DNA of 64,000 nucleotides, from the NCBI RefSeq assembly GCF_039778605.1, contig NZ_CP156060.1, positions 479,501-543,500 on the forward strand, written 5' to 3'. The notes below the pieces were generated by a model that did no database searches, was not told the DNA's origin, and saw only the letters and a list, made by a program, of their open reading frames with translations. How positions within the stretch are numbered: the first letter of the stretch is position 1; each line of letters opens with the position of its first letter. The translations under genes were made by a program, and so were the position numbers. Below are positions 1 through 9,696 of this stretch, one piece after another. This DNA comes from Flavobacterium sp. WV_118_3. GTDB lineage: Bacteria > Bacteroidota > Bacteroidia > Flavobacteriales > Flavobacteriaceae.

Positions 1-1
1 A

Positions 2-1324
2 AATAGTTATGGACATGATGAAACGGAAGATCTGGTATTTCCACCTCAGGTGGTGGTAAAACCGGCTTCGGCTGCTGAAATTTCGGCTATAGTTATTTTG
101 GCAAATGAATATACAATTCCGGTGGTTCCTATTGGTGGGCGTACAGGTTTAAGTGGTGGTGCTTTAAGTATCCATGGTGGCATTGCACTTTCAACCGAAC
201 GACTGAACCGGATTTTGGAAATTGATGAAAAAAATCTACAGGTAATCACCGAACCGGCTGTTATTACGCAGATTTTACAGGATACGGTACTGGAAAAAGG
301 TTTGTTTTATCCGGTCGATCCAAGTAGTCGCGGCAGTTGTTTTATCGGTGGAAATGTTGCCGAAAATGCCGGTGGCGCCCGTGCTGTAAAATATGGAGTG
401 ACCCAAGATTATGTTCTGAATCTGGAAGTGGTGTTGCCTACCGGTGAGATTATCTGGACGGGAGCGAATACACTGAAAAATTCTACGGGATATAACCTGA
501 CACAATTGTTGGTTGGGAGCGAAGGCACGTTGGGAATCATTACCAAAATTGTATTGAAATTACTACCGAAAAACCATCATAATGTATTGATGTTGGTACC
601 GTTTTTTAAAGCGGGTGAAGCCTGCGAAGCGGTATCGGCAATTTTCCGCGCGGGAATTGTACCGAGTGCACTCGAATTTATGGAACGCGATGCAATCGAC
701 TGGACGTTACGATTTATCGATGGCATCAATGTCCCGGTAAAAGAAACGATCGAAGCGCATTTACTAATTGAAGTCGATGGAAATTATCCGGATATTTTGT
801 TTGCTGAAGCCGAAAAAATCATGCAGGTATTGGAATCGTTTGAAATTGATGAAATCCTTTTTGCCGATTCCGATGATCAGAAAAATGCATTGTGGAAAAT
901 GAGAAGGGGCGTAGCCGAAGCGGTAAAAGCGAATTCGGTTTACAAAGAAGAAGATACCGTTGTACCGCGTTATGAATTACCACGACTTTTGGAGGGAATC
1001 AAAATAATTGGAGCGAAATATGGTTTTCAGTCGGTTTGTTATGGTCATGCCGGTGATGGTAATTTACATGTGAATATCATCAAAGGCGCTATGACGGACG
1101 AAAACTGGAAAACGGAAGTGCCAAAAGGAATCCGTGAAATTTTTGAGCTAACAGTTGCTTTAAAAGGAACACTTTCCGGAGAACACGGCATTGGTTACGT
1201 ACAGAAAAACTATATGGATATTGCTTTTAGCGACAAACAGCTGCTGCTGATGAAAGGTATTAAAGCTCTATTTGATCCGAACAACATTCTTAATCCAGGG
1301 AAAATATTTCCGGACACACTATAA
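2..1324 (+). CDS. FAD-binding oxidase (GlcD/D-lactate dehydrogenase type), 5' partial
   Basis: This is a flavoprotein of the FAD_binding_4 plus FAD-oxidase_C family, which oxidises 2-hydroxy acids such as glycolate or D-lactate. The frame is open from base 2 with no stop before the GTG at 50, and the residues before that GTG (DETEDLVFPP) are typical of the family, so the gene begins upstream of the window. Visible motifs are the FAD/PCMH loop GGRTGLSGGA, then GHAGDGNLHVN and SGEHGIGYVQK near the C-terminus, which are the usual metal- and substrate-binding region of this family. The substrate cannot be told from sequence alone. The stop overlaps the start of a strong terminator hairpin. Confidence 0.93.
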   Translation, partial: NSYGHDETEDLVFPPQVVVKPASAAEISAIVILANEYTIPVVPIGGRTGLSGGALSIHGGIALSTERLNRILEIDEKNLQVITEPAVITQILQDTVLEKGLFYPVDPSSRGSCFIGGNVAENAGGARAVKYGVTQDYVLNLEVVLPTGEIIWTGANTLKNSTGYNLTQLLVGSEGTLGIITKIVLKLLPKNHHNVLMLVPFFKAGEACEAVSAIFRAGIVPSALEFMERDAIDWTLRFIDGINVPVKETIEAHLLIEVDGNYPDILFAEAEKIMQVLESFEIDEILFADSDDQKNALWKMRRGVAEAVKANSVYKEEDTVVPRYELPRLLEGIKIIGAKYGFQSVCYGHAGDGNLHVNIIKGAMTDENWKTEVPKGIREIFELTVALKGTLSGEHGIGYVQKNYMDIAFSDKQLLLMKGIKALFDPNNILNPGKIFPDTL

Positions 1325-1363
1325 TAACAAAGCTGTCTTATTTAAGACAGCTTTGTTATTTTT
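1323..1363. terminator. Bidirectional intrinsic terminator
   Basis: A perfect 18-bp inverted repeat (arms 1323-1340 and 1343-1360) is followed by a T run. It ends the oxidase transcript and could also act on leftward transcription from the T9SS gene. Confidence 0.85.
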
Positions 1364-1369
1364 ATGGAT

Positions 1370-1404
1370 CACACCTGACAAACTTTAAAAACCTGTCAGG
1401 TGTG
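1370..1404. repeat. Intergenic palindromic repeat (CACACCTGACA type), copy 1
   Basis: An 11-bp inverted repeat has arms CACACCTGACA (1370-1380) and TGTCAGGTGTG (1394-1404) around an A/T-rich centre. Variants recur at 2227-2262 and 59389-59466, so it looks like a dispersed intergenic element rather than a single terminator. Confidence 0.6.
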
Positions 1405-1433
1405 AAAACGGATACTCTATAAAATCCCCTTTT

Positions 1434-2081
1434 TTATTTTTTAATGATTTTTCTTTTAATCTGTGTGCCATCCGTATTATAGATGCTGACATAATAAATA
1501 CCTCCGGGATAGTTTGTCAGATCGAATGTGGCTGAGGACGTTTTTAAGATAGATCGCCCATATTGATCCAGTATTTGAATTTCGGAAATAGAATCGTTAG
1601 GAGTGATGGTAAACACACCGTCGGAAGGATTCGGATAGAGGTTTATTGTTTTTTGATTTTGAAAGCCATCTTCTATGGATAATTGCTTTGTGACTGTAAA
1701 TGTACCTAGTGACCACCATTTATAATTTTCTGACTTTGAACCTTTTACTAATAGTATTTTGTAATTACCTTCTGTGTTAATAGAGTGTGTAAAAACACCT
1801 CCTTTATAAATATAGTTGGTTGATTTGATGCTATTTTTCTTATCCGAAAAATCAGAGTCAGTATAGGTTTCTTTGGATGGCATAATTATAAACCAAAAGT
1901 GAGCTTTTTTTGCCTGGGAAGGAAAACCTTTATAATATAAATTGATACTGGTGTCGGTTTGAATTGATTTTTCAACAGGCTCATAATTGATTTTACCATC
2001 CTCATAGTTGATATATATTTTTACTTGTGCTGTTGACGAATAGCCGATTAAAAGATAAAATAAGAATAAAAATTGTTTCAT
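1434..2081 (-). CDS. Secreted T9SS C-terminal sorting domain protein
   Basis: This is a 215-residue exported protein of unknown function. The N-terminus is a signal peptide (hydrophobic core FLFLFYLLIGYSSTAQ). The last 75 or so residues form a type A T9SS sorting domain: NLYPNPSDGVFTI, then ILDQYGR, then PGGIYYVSIY, ending in basic residues (KRKIIKK). Such domains target proteins through the gliding/T9SS outer-membrane pore for release or surface attachment. The 120-residue middle part matches nothing I recognise. It is monocistronic and lies between two copies of the same palindromic repeat. Confidence 0.8.
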   Translation of the reverse strand: MKQFLFLFYLLIGYSSTAQVKIYINYEDGKINYEPVEKSIQTDTSINLYYKGFPSQAKKAHFWFIIMPSKETYTDSDFSDKKNSIKSTNYIYKGGVFTHSINTEGNYKILLVKGSKSENYKWWSLGTFTVTKQLSIEDGFQNQKTINLYPNPSDGVFTITPNDSISEIQILDQYGRSILKTSSATFDLTNYPGGIYYVSIYNTDGTQIKRKIIKK

Positions 2082-2186
2082 ATGATTGAAATGAGAATTG
2101 TATTATAAATTTAATGTATAAGATCATACTGTGATTTTTAGATTCTTTTTTGTCTGTTTGTTTAGATGATTTGGCTTATCTTTATA

Positions 2187-2221
2187 AAAAAGGCTGCTTT
2201 GATCATCAAAGCAGCCTTTTT
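2187..2221. terminator. Bidirectional intrinsic terminator
   Basis: A 17-bp near-perfect hairpin (arms 2187-2203 and 2205-2221) has A and T tracts on opposite sides. It lies between the antiporter gene's 3' end and the upstream region of the T9SS gene. Confidence 0.75.
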
Positions 2222-2226
2222 AGTTT

Positions 2227-2262
2227 ACACATCAGACAGGTTTTTAACGTTTATCAGGTGTG
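2227..2262. repeat. Intergenic palindromic repeat, copy 2
   Basis: This is a degraded copy of the 1370-1404 element in the same orientation: ACAC at the left end, CAGACAGGTTTTTAA in the middle and ATCAGGTGTGAAAAG at the right. Confidence 0.5.
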
Positions 2263-2276
2263 AAAAGATTGGAAAT

Positions 2277-3521
2277 TTAAGCTTCTTTTGGCAATACCTT
2301 ATTGGCCAGTTTTCCGATGCTTAAACCTTGTACGACAATCGAAAATACCACCACAAAATAGGTAATCGCAAGTATCATTTGTTTGTGCGGCCCTTCTTCG
2401 ATTGATAAGGCTAAAGCAATTGAAACACCACCACGTAAACCGCCCCAAACGAGGATTTTAATCGTTCCGCGGTTGAATTTTTCTTTAAAAGGAATCACCA
2501 GTGTCGGAATCCAGATGGAAAGGAAACGGGAGAATAATACCAACAGTATACACATTAAACCGATTTGCCAGTAGCCCAAAATATCCGGAATCAAAAGCAA
2601 TTCAAATCCGATAAACAGGAACAGAATGGCGTTCATAATTTCATCGATCAGTTCCCAGAATTTGTTCAGATAATCTTTGGTAATGGGAGACATGGCGGTT
2701 TTTTTACCATAGTTTCCAATGATTAGACCGGCAGCCACCATCGTTAACGGACCGGAAATATGCATCGCATGAGCGATCAGATAACCACCCATAACAACGG
2801 ATAATGTAATTAAAACGGACACTTTATAATCATCGATTTTACGCATCGCTTTCGACGCGGTAATACCCAGTGCCATTCCTAACAGGAATCCGCCCAGCGC
2901 TTCTTTGATGATCAACCAGGAAATATGGCTAAAGGATAAATCGATGTTGCGACCTTGCGCCAATTGCAGGATTACGGCAAAAACCACTACTGCTACACCA
3001 TCGTTAAACAACGATTCACCGGCAACTTTGGTTTCTAGCGATTTGGGTACATTGGCATTTTTCAGGATTCCCAATACGGCAATCGGATCGGTTGGTGAGA
3101 TAAGTGCTCCGAATAGTAAACAGTAAATAAACGGAACTTGTAGTGATAATAAGGGTAAGATATTATAAAGTAATACACCGACGATCAGAGTGGATAAAAT
3201 AACGCTTAATGTCGAAAAGACGATAATGGGCCAGCGTTGTTCTTTCAGATCCAACATGTTAATATGGATCGCTCCGGCAAAAAGCAGGAAGTTTAACATG
3301 GCACCCATCAGGACTTCGGTAAAGTCAAATTCGGCGATGAGTTTGGAAAACCGGGTTAGGGTATCCGGAAAAATGTGCCCGAAAACAACCAGAATAATCG
3401 AAGTGATCATTGCGATGATCATTACTCCAATAGTCGAGGGAAGTTTTAAGAAACGAAGGTTTAAATAGGCGAAAAATGAGGCTAAAACGAGTAAAATAGA
3501 AAAAGAATAGTATAACTCCAT
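2277..3521 (-). CDS. Na+/H+ (cation:proton) antiporter, CPA1 family
   Basis: This is a 414-residue inner-membrane antiporter that exchanges Na+ or K+ for protons. About a dozen hydrophobic segments are visible. The CPA1 signatures are ALISPTDPIAVLGIL (about residue 140) and GESLFNDGVAVVVF (about residue 168), which carries the ion-binding Asp. Near the C-terminus is WGGLRGGVSIALAL, also typical of NhaP/NHE proteins. The length fits a transporter core without the long regulatory tail of eukaryotic NHEs. It has its own upstream region and no obvious operon partner. Ion preference cannot be read from the sequence. Confidence 0.93.
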   Translation of the reverse strand: MELYYSFSILLVLASFFAYLNLRFLKLPSTIGVMIIAMITSIILVVFGHIFPDTLTRFSKLIAEFDFTEVLMGAMLNFLLFAGAIHINMLDLKEQRWPIIVFSTLSVILSTLIVGVLLYNILPLLSLQVPFIYCLLFGALISPTDPIAVLGILKNANVPKSLETKVAGESLFNDGVAVVVFAVILQLAQGRNIDLSFSHISWLIIKEALGGFLLGMALGITASKAMRKIDDYKVSVLITLSVVMGGYLIAHAMHISGPLTMVAAGLIIGNYGKKTAMSPITKDYLNKFWELIDEIMNAILFLFIGFELLLIPDILGYWQIGLMCILLVLFSRFLSIWIPTLVIPFKEKFNRGTIKILVWGGLRGGVSIALALSIEEGPHKQMILAITYFVVVFSIVVQGLSIGKLANKVLPKEA

Positions 3522-3614
3522 ACTAATAATTTAAAGGATTAGAAATAATTTTTATATCGGAAAAAAAGATAAGAAAAAAATAGAAAAAAGATGTTAAGCC
3601 TATTATAAAAATAA

Positions 3615-3641
3615 AAATCCCCCTGTAAAACAGAGGGATTT
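3615..3641 (-). terminator. secA transcription terminator
   Basis: Read on the minus strand, a 12-bp stem (arms 3630-3641 and 3615-3626) with a short loop is followed by a T-rich tract. It lies just past the secA stop. Confidence 0.75.
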
Positions 3642-3663
3642 CTTAATATTTGTGAGGATTATG

Positions 3664-6600
3664 TTATTCGTTAACGATAACCCATTCGCCTGATGCTAAT
3701 AATGCTTCGGCTTTTTTAAATTTCATGGTTTCGGATTTACCGGACATTACGTGTTTGATCGTCACGTTGTCGTTACGGTTAATCTTCGGAGCATCGCGTA
3801 CGATTGTTTCCGTTACCGGTTGCTGTTGTGCTTGTTGTTGCATCGCAGCCTGGTGGTTACGCTCGGCAATTTCTTCCGAGTTTAGAACCTCTTCTTTTGA
3901 AATGGTGTATTCTTCCTGTTGTACCGGAACTTCTTCTGCTTCGTGAATGTTGTTCGGGTTTTGTGAGGGAAGATCTCCTTTAAATAAGAACGAAATCACT
4001 TCTTTATTTACGTTGTCCAACATGTTTTTAAACAGGTTGAAGGCTTCGAATTTATAGATAAGCAACGGATCTTTTTGTTCGTGTACGGCTAACTGAACGG
4101 ATTGTTTTAATTCGTCCATTTTACGTAAGTGTTTTTTCCAGGCTTCATCTACGATTGCCAGCGTAATGTTCTTTTCGAAATCAGCCAGTAAAGATTTTCC
4201 TTCTGTTTCGTAGGCTTTTTGTAAGTCGGTGAAAACATTTAACGATTTGATACCGTCTGTAAACGGAACCACGATACGTTCAAATTGTCCGTTGTTGTTT
4301 TCGAATACGTTTTTAATTACCGGGAAAGCTTCTTTGGCACTTCTTTCGGATTTTTCCGTGTAGTGTTGTAATACGGCTTTGTATAATTTTCCAACCAATT
4401 CGCGATCGGATAAACGAGCGAAATCACTTTCTGAAATCGCACCACTGATAGCGAAATAACGGATCAACTCAAATTCGAAGTTTTTAAAATCTCCGGATGG
4501 TTTGTTGTGTTCCACTACCAATTCGCAAACGTCGTACATCATATTGGCTAAATCCACTTTTAGACGTTCTCCGTGTAGTGCGTGTTTTCTACGTTTGTAA
4601 ACTACCTCACGTTGTGCGTTCATTACGTCGTCATATTCTAACAAACGTTTACGAACACCGAAGTTGTTTTCTTCTACTTTTTTCTGTGCTCTTTCGATCG
4701 ATTTGGTCATCATCGAGTGTTGGATCACTTCGCCTTCTTTTAGTCCCATACGGTCCATAATTTTGGCTACTCGTTCCGATCCGAACAAACGCATCAGGTT
4801 GTCTTCCAATGATACATAGAACTGGGAACTTCCCGGATCTCCCTGACGTCCGGCACGACCTCTTAACTGACGGTCAACACGACGGGAATCGTGACGCTCG
4901 GTACCGATGATCGCTAAACCTCCGGCAGCTTTTACTTCGTCTGTTAATTTAATGTCGGTTCCACGACCGGCCATGTTGGTTGCGATGGTTACCACGCCCG
5001 GTTTACCGGCTTCGGCAACGATTTGTGCTTCCTGTTTGTGTAATTTCGCATTCAATACGTTGTGATTTACACCACGCATTTTCAACATTCGGCTTAATAA
5101 TTCGGAGATTTCTACCGATGTTGTACCGATTAATACCGGTCTTCCGGATTCGGATAACTGAACAACATCTTCGATCACGGCGTTGAATTTCTCACGAACC
5201 GTTCTGTAGATTAAATCTTCTTTATCTTTTCGGGCAATTCCTCTGTTGGTTGGAATTTCCACTACGTCCAATTTGTAAATTTCCCAGAACTCACCGGCTT
5301 CAGTTACCGCTGTACCGGTCATACCCGATAATTTGCTGTACATTCTGAAGTAGTTTTGTAAGGTAATCGTAGCAAACGTTTGTGTAGCGGCTTCGATTTT
5401 TACGTTTTCTTTGGCTTCGATCGCCTGATGTAAACCGTCGGAATAACGACGTCCGTCCATGATACGACCGGTTTGCTCGTCGACGATAAGGATTTTGTTA
5501 TCCATGATAACGTACTCCGTATCTTTTTCGAATAACGTATAGGCTTTTAAAAGCTGTGTTAAGGTGTGAATACGCTCGCTTTTTACTCCGAAGTCCTGGA
5601 ATAGTCTTTCTTTGGCTTCAGCTTCGTCTTCTTTTGAAAGGTGTTGCTTTTCGATTGCAGCGATTTCCGTTCCGATATCCGGTAAGATAAAGAACGTATC
5701 ATCCGTATCTTTTGATAGGAATTTGATACCGTTATCGGTCAATTCCACCTGGTTGTTTTTTTCTTCGATTACAAAGTATAACGCTTCGTCCACTTTTGGC
5801 ATCTCACGGTTGTTGTCGGCCATATAGTGGTTTTCCGTTTTCTGAAGAATTTGTTTTACGCCTTCTTCACTCAGGAATTTGATTAATGCTTTGTTTTTAG
5901 GTAGGGCACGGTGTGCACGTAATAACTGGAATCCTCCGTCTTTGGTGTTTCCTTCTTTTAACAAACGTTTCGCTTCGGTCAGGAATCCGTTTGCCAATTG
6001 GCGCTGAAGATTGTATAGGTTTTCTACTTTTGGTTTTAATTCGTTGAATTCGTGACGGTCACCTTGTGGAACCGGACCGGAAATGATCAATGGCGTACGG
6101 GCGTCATCCACTAAAACGGAATCCACCTCATCGACAATCGCATAATTGTGTTTGCGTTGTACCAATTCTGCCGGCGAATGTGCCATGTTATCTCTCAGGT
6201 AGTCAAAACCGAATTCGTTATTCGTACCGTAGGTAATATCGGCTTCGTATGCCTTTCTACGGCCTTCTGTATTGGGCTGGTGATTGTCGATACAGTCAAC
6301 CGTTAATCCGTGGAATTCGAATAAAGGTGCTTTCCACGAGCTATCACGTTTGGCAAGGTAATCATTCACAGTTACCAGGTGTACCCCGTTTCCGGTTAAT
6401 GCATTTAAATAAATTGGTAAGGTTGCTACTAACGTTTTACCTTCACCCGTTTGCATTTCGGCAATTTTACCCTGGTGTAATACCACACCACCAATCAACT
6501 GTACGTCGTAGTGGATCATATCCCAGGTAATTTCTTTTCCGGCAGCATTCCAGGAATTGGCCCAAACGGAATTATCGCCTTCAATTACGATATACGGTTT

Positions 6601-7029
6601 GGTAGCCGATAACTCGCGGTCTTTTGGAGTAGCGGTTACCGTGATATGCGTGTTTTCTTTAAAACGACGGGCGGTTTCTTTTACAACAGCAAAGGCTTCC
6701 GGTAGAATGTCCAATAAGGCTTTCTCAGTAAGGTCGTAAGCTTCTTTTTCTATAGCATCAATCGAAGCGTATAGATCTTCTCTTTTATCAATATCTTCCG
6801 TTTGTTCAACTTCCTGTTTTAAAGCCTCAATTATCGCGTCTTTTTCAGCGCGGGCTTTTTTGATGATGTCTTTAAAATAGACTGTTTTCTCCCGTAACTC
6901 ATCATTTGATAATGCCGATAGTGGCCCTTCATATGACTTGATTTTATTGATAAGGGGTTGGATTGCTTTTACGTCTTTTTGAGACTTGTCTCCTACAAAA
7001 GCTTTTAATATGCTGTTTATGAAACTCAT
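3664..7029 (-). CDS. secA: Preprotein translocase ATPase SecA
   Basis: SecA drives Sec-dependent protein export through SecYEG. I chose the ATG at 7029 (MSFINSILKAFVG); the longer open frame to 7098 adds 23 poorly conserved residues that run through the A/T-rich upstream region. The product is about 1121 residues. Visible parts are the Walker A region MQTGEGKTLVATLP, DEVDSVLVDDART (NBD1), GTTSVEISE and TNMAGRGTDI (NBD2), and the Q-rich linker near the C-terminus. The extreme C-terminus ends LLASGEWVIVNE and lacks the Cys-rich zinc finger of proteobacterial SecA; length and tail are usual for Bacteroidota. Confidence 0.98.
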   Translation of the reverse strand: MSFINSILKAFVGDKSQKDVKAIQPLINKIKSYEGPLSALSNDELREKTVYFKDIIKKARAEKDAIIEALKQEVEQTEDIDKREDLYASIDAIEKEAYDLTEKALLDILPEAFAVVKETARRFKENTHITVTATPKDRELSATKPYIVIEGDNSVWANSWNAAGKEITWDMIHYDVQLIGGVVLHQGKIAEMQTGEGKTLVATLPIYLNALTGNGVHLVTVNDYLAKRDSSWKAPLFEFHGLTVDCIDNHQPNTEGRRKAYEADITYGTNNEFGFDYLRDNMAHSPAELVQRKHNYAIVDEVDSVLVDDARTPLIISGPVPQGDRHEFNELKPKVENLYNLQRQLANGFLTEAKRLLKEGNTKDGGFQLLRAHRALPKNKALIKFLSEEGVKQILQKTENHYMADNNREMPKVDEALYFVIEEKNNQVELTDNGIKFLSKDTDDTFFILPDIGTEIAAIEKQHLSKEDEAEAKERLFQDFGVKSERIHTLTQLLKAYTLFEKDTEYVIMDNKILIVDEQTGRIMDGRRYSDGLHQAIEAKENVKIEAATQTFATITLQNYFRMYSKLSGMTGTAVTEAGEFWEIYKLDVVEIPTNRGIARKDKEDLIYRTVREKFNAVIEDVVQLSESGRPVLIGTTSVEISELLSRMLKMRGVNHNVLNAKLHKQEAQIVAEAGKPGVVTIATNMAGRGTDIKLTDEVKAAGGLAIIGTERHDSRRVDRQLRGRAGRQGDPGSSQFYVSLEDNLMRLFGSERVAKIMDRMGLKEGEVIQHSMMTKSIERAQKKVEENNFGVRKRLLEYDDVMNAQREVVYKRRKHALHGERLKVDLANMMYDVCELVVEHNKPSGDFKNFEFELIRYFAISGAISESDFARLSDRELVGKLYKAVLQHYTEKSERSAKEAFPVIKNVFENNNGQFERIVVPFTDGIKSLNVFTDLQKAYETEGKSLLADFEKNITLAIVDEAWKKHLRKMDELKQSVQLAVHEQKDPLLIYKFEAFNLFKNMLDNVNKEVISFLFKGDLPSQNPNNIHEAEEVPVQQEEYTISKEEVLNSEEIAERNHQAAMQQQAQQQPVTETIVRDAPKINRNDNVTIKHVMSGKSETMKFKKAEALLASGEWVIVNE

Positions 7030-7070
7030 AATTTTTAGTTTTCTAATAAAAGTGTGCAAATTTAAGCAAA

Positions 7071-7096
7071 AAAAAAGCCTCATAAGGAGACTTTTC
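7071..7096 (-). terminator. Probable terminator after the DUF2795 gene
   Basis: On the minus strand a 7-bp stem with one mismatch (CTCC/GAGG core) is followed by nine T residues. It lies between the DUF2795 gene and secA. Confidence 0.5.
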
Positions 7097-7111
7097 ATTG
7101 CTTTTTATTTT

Positions 7112-7333
7112 TTAGTATTCATCCTCGTTCCAAAGATAATCTTCGTCGGTTGGATAATCGGGCCAAATCTCTTCCATGGATTCATAAATCTCTCCTTCGT
7201 CTTCTATCGATTGCAGGTTTTCAACCACTTCCAATGGCGCACCAGTTCTAATAGCGTAGTCGATAAGTTCGTCTTTTGTGGCTGGCCACGGCGCATCGCT
7301 CAAATAGGATGCTAATTCTAATGTCCAATACAT
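7112..7333 (-). CDS. DUF2795 domain small acidic protein
   Basis: This is a 73-residue cytoplasmic protein of the DUF2795 family. The pattern LASYLSDAPWPATKDELIDYA followed by GAPLEVVENLQS is characteristic, and the C-terminal third is very acidic (EDEGEIYESMEEIWPDY). Its molecular function is not established. Small acidic proteins of this family are widespread in Flavobacteriia and often sit next to secA, as here. A terminator-like hairpin separates it from secA, so the two may be transcribed separately. Confidence 0.85.
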   Translation of the reverse strand: MYWTLELASYLSDAPWPATKDELIDYAIRTGAPLEVVENLQSIEDEGEIYESMEEIWPDYPTDEDYLWNEDEY

Positions 7334-7502
7334 CTTGTTATCGATTTATAGTTTTATGCAAAAATAAATTTTCTACTGAAATAGTCAAGTAAAATTTTGT
7401 TTATTTTAAAAAAAATAAGAACGTATGTCTGAAATCCGGTCAAATAAGCTGTTTTTACCGGATTTCCGGAGCTATTCGCTGGTCCAATTCCAAACGACCA
7501 AT

Positions 7503-8075
7503 TTACGATTTCCGTGGAATCCACTTTACTTCATCGGCTTGCAGGTCAAATGACAACTTTCGTGCCAAGACAAAAAGGTAGTCAGAAAGTCGGTTTAAAT
7601 AGGTTAAAACCAATGGGTCGACAGGTTCCAGTTCATGTAAATGTGTCGCTAAACGCTCGGCACGACGACAAACACAGCGTGCAATATGACAATATGACAC
7701 GGTGGTATGACCTCCGGGCAATACGAAATGTGTCATTGGCGGTAAGCTTGTATCCATCTGGTCGATCTCATTTTCGAGATAGGAAATGTCTTCCGGCGAA
7801 ATACGATTGATGTTTAGTCGTTGCTGACCGTTTTTTAAAACTTCTTTCTCCGGGGGTGTGGCCAGGATAGCGCCCAATGTAAACAGCCGATCCTGCACTT
7901 CAATTAATACATTTTTATAGAGCGTATTCATTTCCTGATCGCGGATTAGTCCGATATGAGAATTTAATTCGTCTACGGTTCCGTAGCTTTCAATACGGAT
8001 ATGGTGTTTCGGGACGCGGGTTCCCCCAAAAAGGGCAGTGGTTCCTTTGTCGCCGGTTTTGGTATATACTTTCAT
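7503..8075 (-). CDS. Cob(I)yrinic acid a,c-diamide adenosyltransferase (PduO type)
   Basis: This 190-residue enzyme transfers the adenosyl group of ATP to cob(I)alamin, making coenzyme B12. It shows the PduO-family ATP-binding N-terminus MKVYTKTGDKGTTALFGG, then SYGTVDELNSHIGL, and near the end CRRAERLA and YLNRLSDYLFVLAR, the signature helices of the trimeric bundle. In a genome that imports cobalamin (see the btu genes near 60-64 kb) it would activate scavenged B12. It stands alone, with a 168-bp gap before the DUF2795 gene. Confidence 0.95.
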   Translation of the reverse strand: MKVYTKTGDKGTTALFGGTRVPKHHIRIESYGTVDELNSHIGLIRDQEMNTLYKNVLIEVQDRLFTLGAILATPPEKEVLKNGQQRLNINRISPEDISYLENEIDQMDTSLPPMTHFVLPGGHTTVSYCHIARCVCRRAERLATHLHELEPVDPLVLTYLNRLSDYLFVLARKLSFDLQADEVKWIPRKS

Positions 8076-8118
8076 AATACTGCAATTATTTGCTCACGGT
8101 TGTGAAACAGGGTTGGGG

Positions 8119-8808
8119 TTATTTGTTTTTATTGTCGCTTTCGATAACACCATCGCGCAAACGGATGATACGGTGGGCGTGTTCGGCGATATCTTCTTCG
8201 TGCGTTACCAGAATAACGGTATTTCCATTGGCATGGATCTCGTTAAAAAGATTCATAATTTCTATGGAAGTCTTACTGTCGAGGTTACCGGTTGGTTCAT
8301 CGGCAAGAATAATTGAAGGACGGTTAACCAGGGCGCGCGCTACGGCTACACGCTGGCGTTGCCCACCCGATAATTGGTTGGGTTTGTGATCCATACGATC
8401 ACCAAGACCTACCTGGTTGAGTACTTCGGTGGCCCGTTCGATACGGTCACTTTTGGAATAACCGGCATAGACCATTGGAAGGGCAACATTGTCTAATGCG
8501 GTGGTACGCGGTAACAAGTTAAACGTCTGGAAAACGAATCCGATTTCTTTATTTCGGATTCCGGCCAGTTCGTCGTCGTCCATTTTGCTAACGTCTTTTC
8601 CGTTTAGGATATATTCGCCGGCAGTAGGGGTGTCTAAACATCCTAAAATATTCATCAGGGTGGATTTTCCGGAACCGGATGGTCCCATTAAGGCTACATA
8701 TTCTCCTTTGTTGATCGTTAAATCGATTCCTTTTAATACATATACGGTTTCGTTACCCAAAGGAAAGTCTCTCGTAATTTCTTTAATTTCTATAATTGGT
8801 TTAGTCAT
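8119..8808 (-). CDS. ABC transporter ATP-binding protein (LolD/MacB type)
   Basis: This is a 229-residue ATPase. Walker A is [15 protein letters not shown], the signature motif [15 protein letters not shown] and Walker [13 protein letters not shown]. The phrase [15 protein letters not shown] is typical of the LolD/FtsE/MacB group, which works with MacB-like permeases in lipoprotein release or macrolide and peptide efflux. No permease gene is adjacent, so its partner must be encoded elsewhere. It is followed, after about 40 bp, by the adenosyltransferase gene on the same strand. Confidence 0.92.
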   Translation of the reverse strand: MTKPIIEIKEITRDFPLGNETVYVLKGIDLTINKGEYVALMGPSGSGKSTLMNILGCLDTPTAGEYILNGKDVSKMDDDELAGIRNKEIGFVFQTFNLLPRTTALDNVALPMVYAGYSKSDRIERATEVLNQVGLGDRMDHKPNQLSGGQRQRVAVARALVNRPSIILADEPTGNLDSKTSIEIMNLFNEIHANGNTVILVTHEEDIAEHAHRIIRLRDGVIESDNKNK

Positions 8809-8909
8809 TGCCTTTATATCGATGGTTGATTTTCGCTTTTAAAAATACTAAAAAGGTTTTTTTAATACCCTATAAGTGCACTAAACTTTAGAAATGTTAC
8901 AGGAAATGA

Positions 8910-9686
8910 TCAAACGCGTATGATGAAATGTTCTTTTTCCTGTTCGCGTCGGAAAAAAACAAATCCCCATTGAAAGGTGTCGATCGTAACGGTTACCTGC
9001 GGATGTGCTTTGATTTTTTGCCAGGCTGCTTCCATATCGGCCGACCAATGGATGTCGTCGAAGATCCAAAGCGTGTCATTGCTTATCGTGGGAAGTAAGG
9101 TGTCGAAATATCGCAGTGTGGCTTCTTTTTGATGGTTGCCGTCAAAATAAATCAGATCGTAGGTTGTATTTGGAGTACTATCGAGATAGACTTGAAATTC
9201 CGAAACAACCGAAGTGATGTTGTTGTAACTGAATGTAGCCAAGTTTTCTCGGGCGATACGCGCCGTTTCCGGACAACCTTCAATTGTTGTAATCCTTGCT
9301 TTGGCGTTTCCTGAAGCCAGCGAAGCGGTGGCCAATCCGAGCGAGGTACCGATCTCTAATATGTTTTCCGGTTGAAAATAACGGACTAACCGGAACAACA
9401 AACGGGCTCTTTTTTTTGAAATCCCGGCATTTTTGGCAATACGGGCAACGGATCGGTTGTCGGATTTAAATACCCGCGATCCGGCTCCGAAATCGGTTAC
9501 CGAAATCGTGGTGGTATTGTGTAAAAGCGCTTTTCTGTAATTCCCTAATGTGGCGTATTCCGGTTTCTTTTTTTTATCGTAAAAACATTTGGTAACCAGA
9601 CGAAACACAAAAGGCGAATGTACACCATGCTGGTTTTTGGAATGCCAAAGGAATTTGAGGTAGGCGGTTATTGGATATGTGATCAT
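8910..9686 (-). CDS. Class I SAM-dependent methyltransferase (O-methyltransferase-like)
   Basis: This is a protein of about 258 residues with a Rossmann-type SAM-binding domain: ILEIGTSLGLATASLA (motif I), TTIEGCPETARIARENL (acidic residue for the ribose) and DLIYFDGNHQKEATLRYF. The N-terminus contains HGVHSPFVFRLVTKCFY, common in a Bacteroidota-specific group. I start at the ATG at 9686 rather than the upstream TTG at 9716, because the latter lies inside the ABC-F coding region and would add unrelated residues. The gene begins 10 bases after the ABC-F stop and is probably co-transcribed with it. The substrate is unknown. Confidence 0.85.
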   Translation of the reverse strand: MITYPITAYLKFLWHSKNQHGVHSPFVFRLVTKCFYDKKKKPEYATLGNYRKALLHNTTTISVTDFGAGSRVFKSDNRSVARIAKNAGISKKRARLLFRLVRYFQPENILEIGTSLGLATASLASGNAKARITTIEGCPETARIARENLATFSYNNITSVVSEFQVYLDSTPNTTYDLIYFDGNHQKEATLRYFDTLLPTISNDTLWIFDDIHWSADMEAAWQKIKAHPQVTVTIDTFQWGFVFFRREQEKEHFIIRV

Positions 9687-9696
9687 GGATTTCGGT

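Noticed and set aside
7030..7098. N-terminal extension of SecA
   Set aside because: The extra residues run into A/T-rich leader DNA and do not resemble other SecA proteins; MSFINSILKAF is the family start.
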